Source: Alloactinosynnema sp. L-07
GTDB taxonomy: Bacteria; Actinomycetota; Actinomycetes; Mycobacteriales; Pseudonocardiaceae
Assembly: GCF_900070365.1 (NCBI RefSeq)
Contig: NZ_LN850107.1
Span: 4,836,001-4,900,000, forward strand
DNA: 64,000 nt
Direction: 5' to 3'
Of the stretch, positions 63,807-64,000 are shown piece by piece; position 1 is the first letter of the stretch, and every line of letters starts with the position of its first letter. The translations under genes were made by a program, and so were the position numbers. The notes under the pieces were generated by a model. That model was not told where the DNA came from. It worked only from the letters and a program-made list of their open reading frames with translations, and ran no database searches.

Positions 63807-64000
63807 TCAGCCTGGGTAGAAGGGCACTGAGCCGGGGCCCTGGCCGTGGGGGTGCGCTTGCCACAGGGGGCCTGCTTCCTGTGCCGACCACATGCCTGAC
63901 CCGTCCGTCACCACTGCCGGTCTGCTGGGCGACGCCGTGATCGCGGTGATGGGCTGGGTCAGGGTCGAGTAGTTGTAGACGCTGAAGGCGAGACCGTCGA
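63807..64000 (-). CDS. lpqB: LpqB lipoprotein, C-terminal fragment
   Basis: The last 64 codons are in the window; stop TGA at 63809-63807 and the frame leaves through the right edge. The end of the protein (FSVYNYSTLTQPITAITASPSRPAVVTDG, GMWSAQEAGPLWQ, PFYPG) is the C-terminus of LpqB, the GerMN/beta-propeller lipoprotein that interacts with the sensor kinase MtrB of the MtrAB system. mtrB and mtrA would be expected further right. Confidence 0.85.
   Translation of the reverse strand, partial: DGLAFSVYNYSTLTQPITAITASPSRPAVVTDGSGMWSAQEAGPLWQAHPHGQGPGSVPFYPG

Overview
The window is chromosomal DNA of a very GC-rich actinobacterium. Gene content points to the order Pseudonocardiales, though I cannot name a genus. 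The evidence is: a Kgd-type 2-oxoglutarate decarboxylase followed by a DUF6104 gene, nickel superoxide dismutase, an XRE/DUF5753 plus DUF397 pair, WhiB1, mycothiol-type SigR/anti-sigma genes, many GTG/TTG starts, and many genes without a Shine-Dalgarno sequence that start right after a -10 element. No tRNA, rRNA, CRISPR array, prophage or intact insertion sequence was seen.

Layout. 1-1.2 kb: the 3' end of alanine dehydrogenase, two hairpins and two coupled small unknown genes. 1.2-7.1 kb: an ABC-2 transporter (ATPase with a Gln/Tyr/Pro-rich tail plus permease) and a fused double ABC exporter. 7.3-11.8 kb: kgd, DUF6104 and a Uma2 gene. 11.8-18.3 kb (minus): a tightly overlapped operon sulP-dabA-dabB-NuoM/N-like, which looks like an inorganic carbon/anion uptake system. 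18.6-25.5 kb (minus): a complete histidine utilisation operon hutH-hutU-M20 hydrolase-hutF-hutI, with a divergent IclR regulator and a palindromic operator. 26.3-29.7 kb (minus): an OpuC-type ABC importer. 29.8-36.2 kb: a BpsA/DUF43 methyltransferase-fold enzyme, a lipoprotein, a PAS-GGDEF-EAL protein and malic enzyme. 36.6-41.2 kb: an RmlC-like epimerase, the divergent sodX/sodN pair, a secreted protein, a DUF4442 protein, a histidine phosphatase, two GNAT genes and a small membrane protein.

41.5-64 kb resembles the Mycobacterium tuberculosis whiB1-to-lpqB region as I remember it: lipid kinase, whiB1, pdtaS, biotinylated protein, ribosomal bL37, anti-sigma factor, sigH/sigR, ybaK, SRAP protein, aroA, rsgA, then (after phzF, a lipoprotein, XRE/DUF397 and pruA) WS/DGAT, trmH, HAD, secA, hpf, comF and the end of lpqB. 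A toxin-antitoxin pair and an alpha/beta hydrolase sit inside this conserved block.

Regulation that can be read from the sequence: a SigR-type autoregulatory promoter upstream of sigH/sigR; a CRP-like site upstream of whiB1; a perfect palindrome between hutH and iclR; a short inverted repeat between two divergent leaderless genes; two DnaA-box-like nonamers in a tandem repeat between lpqB and comF; and strong hairpin terminators after most transcription units. Many operon genes overlap by 4 nt (ATGA/GTGA), indicating translational coupling.
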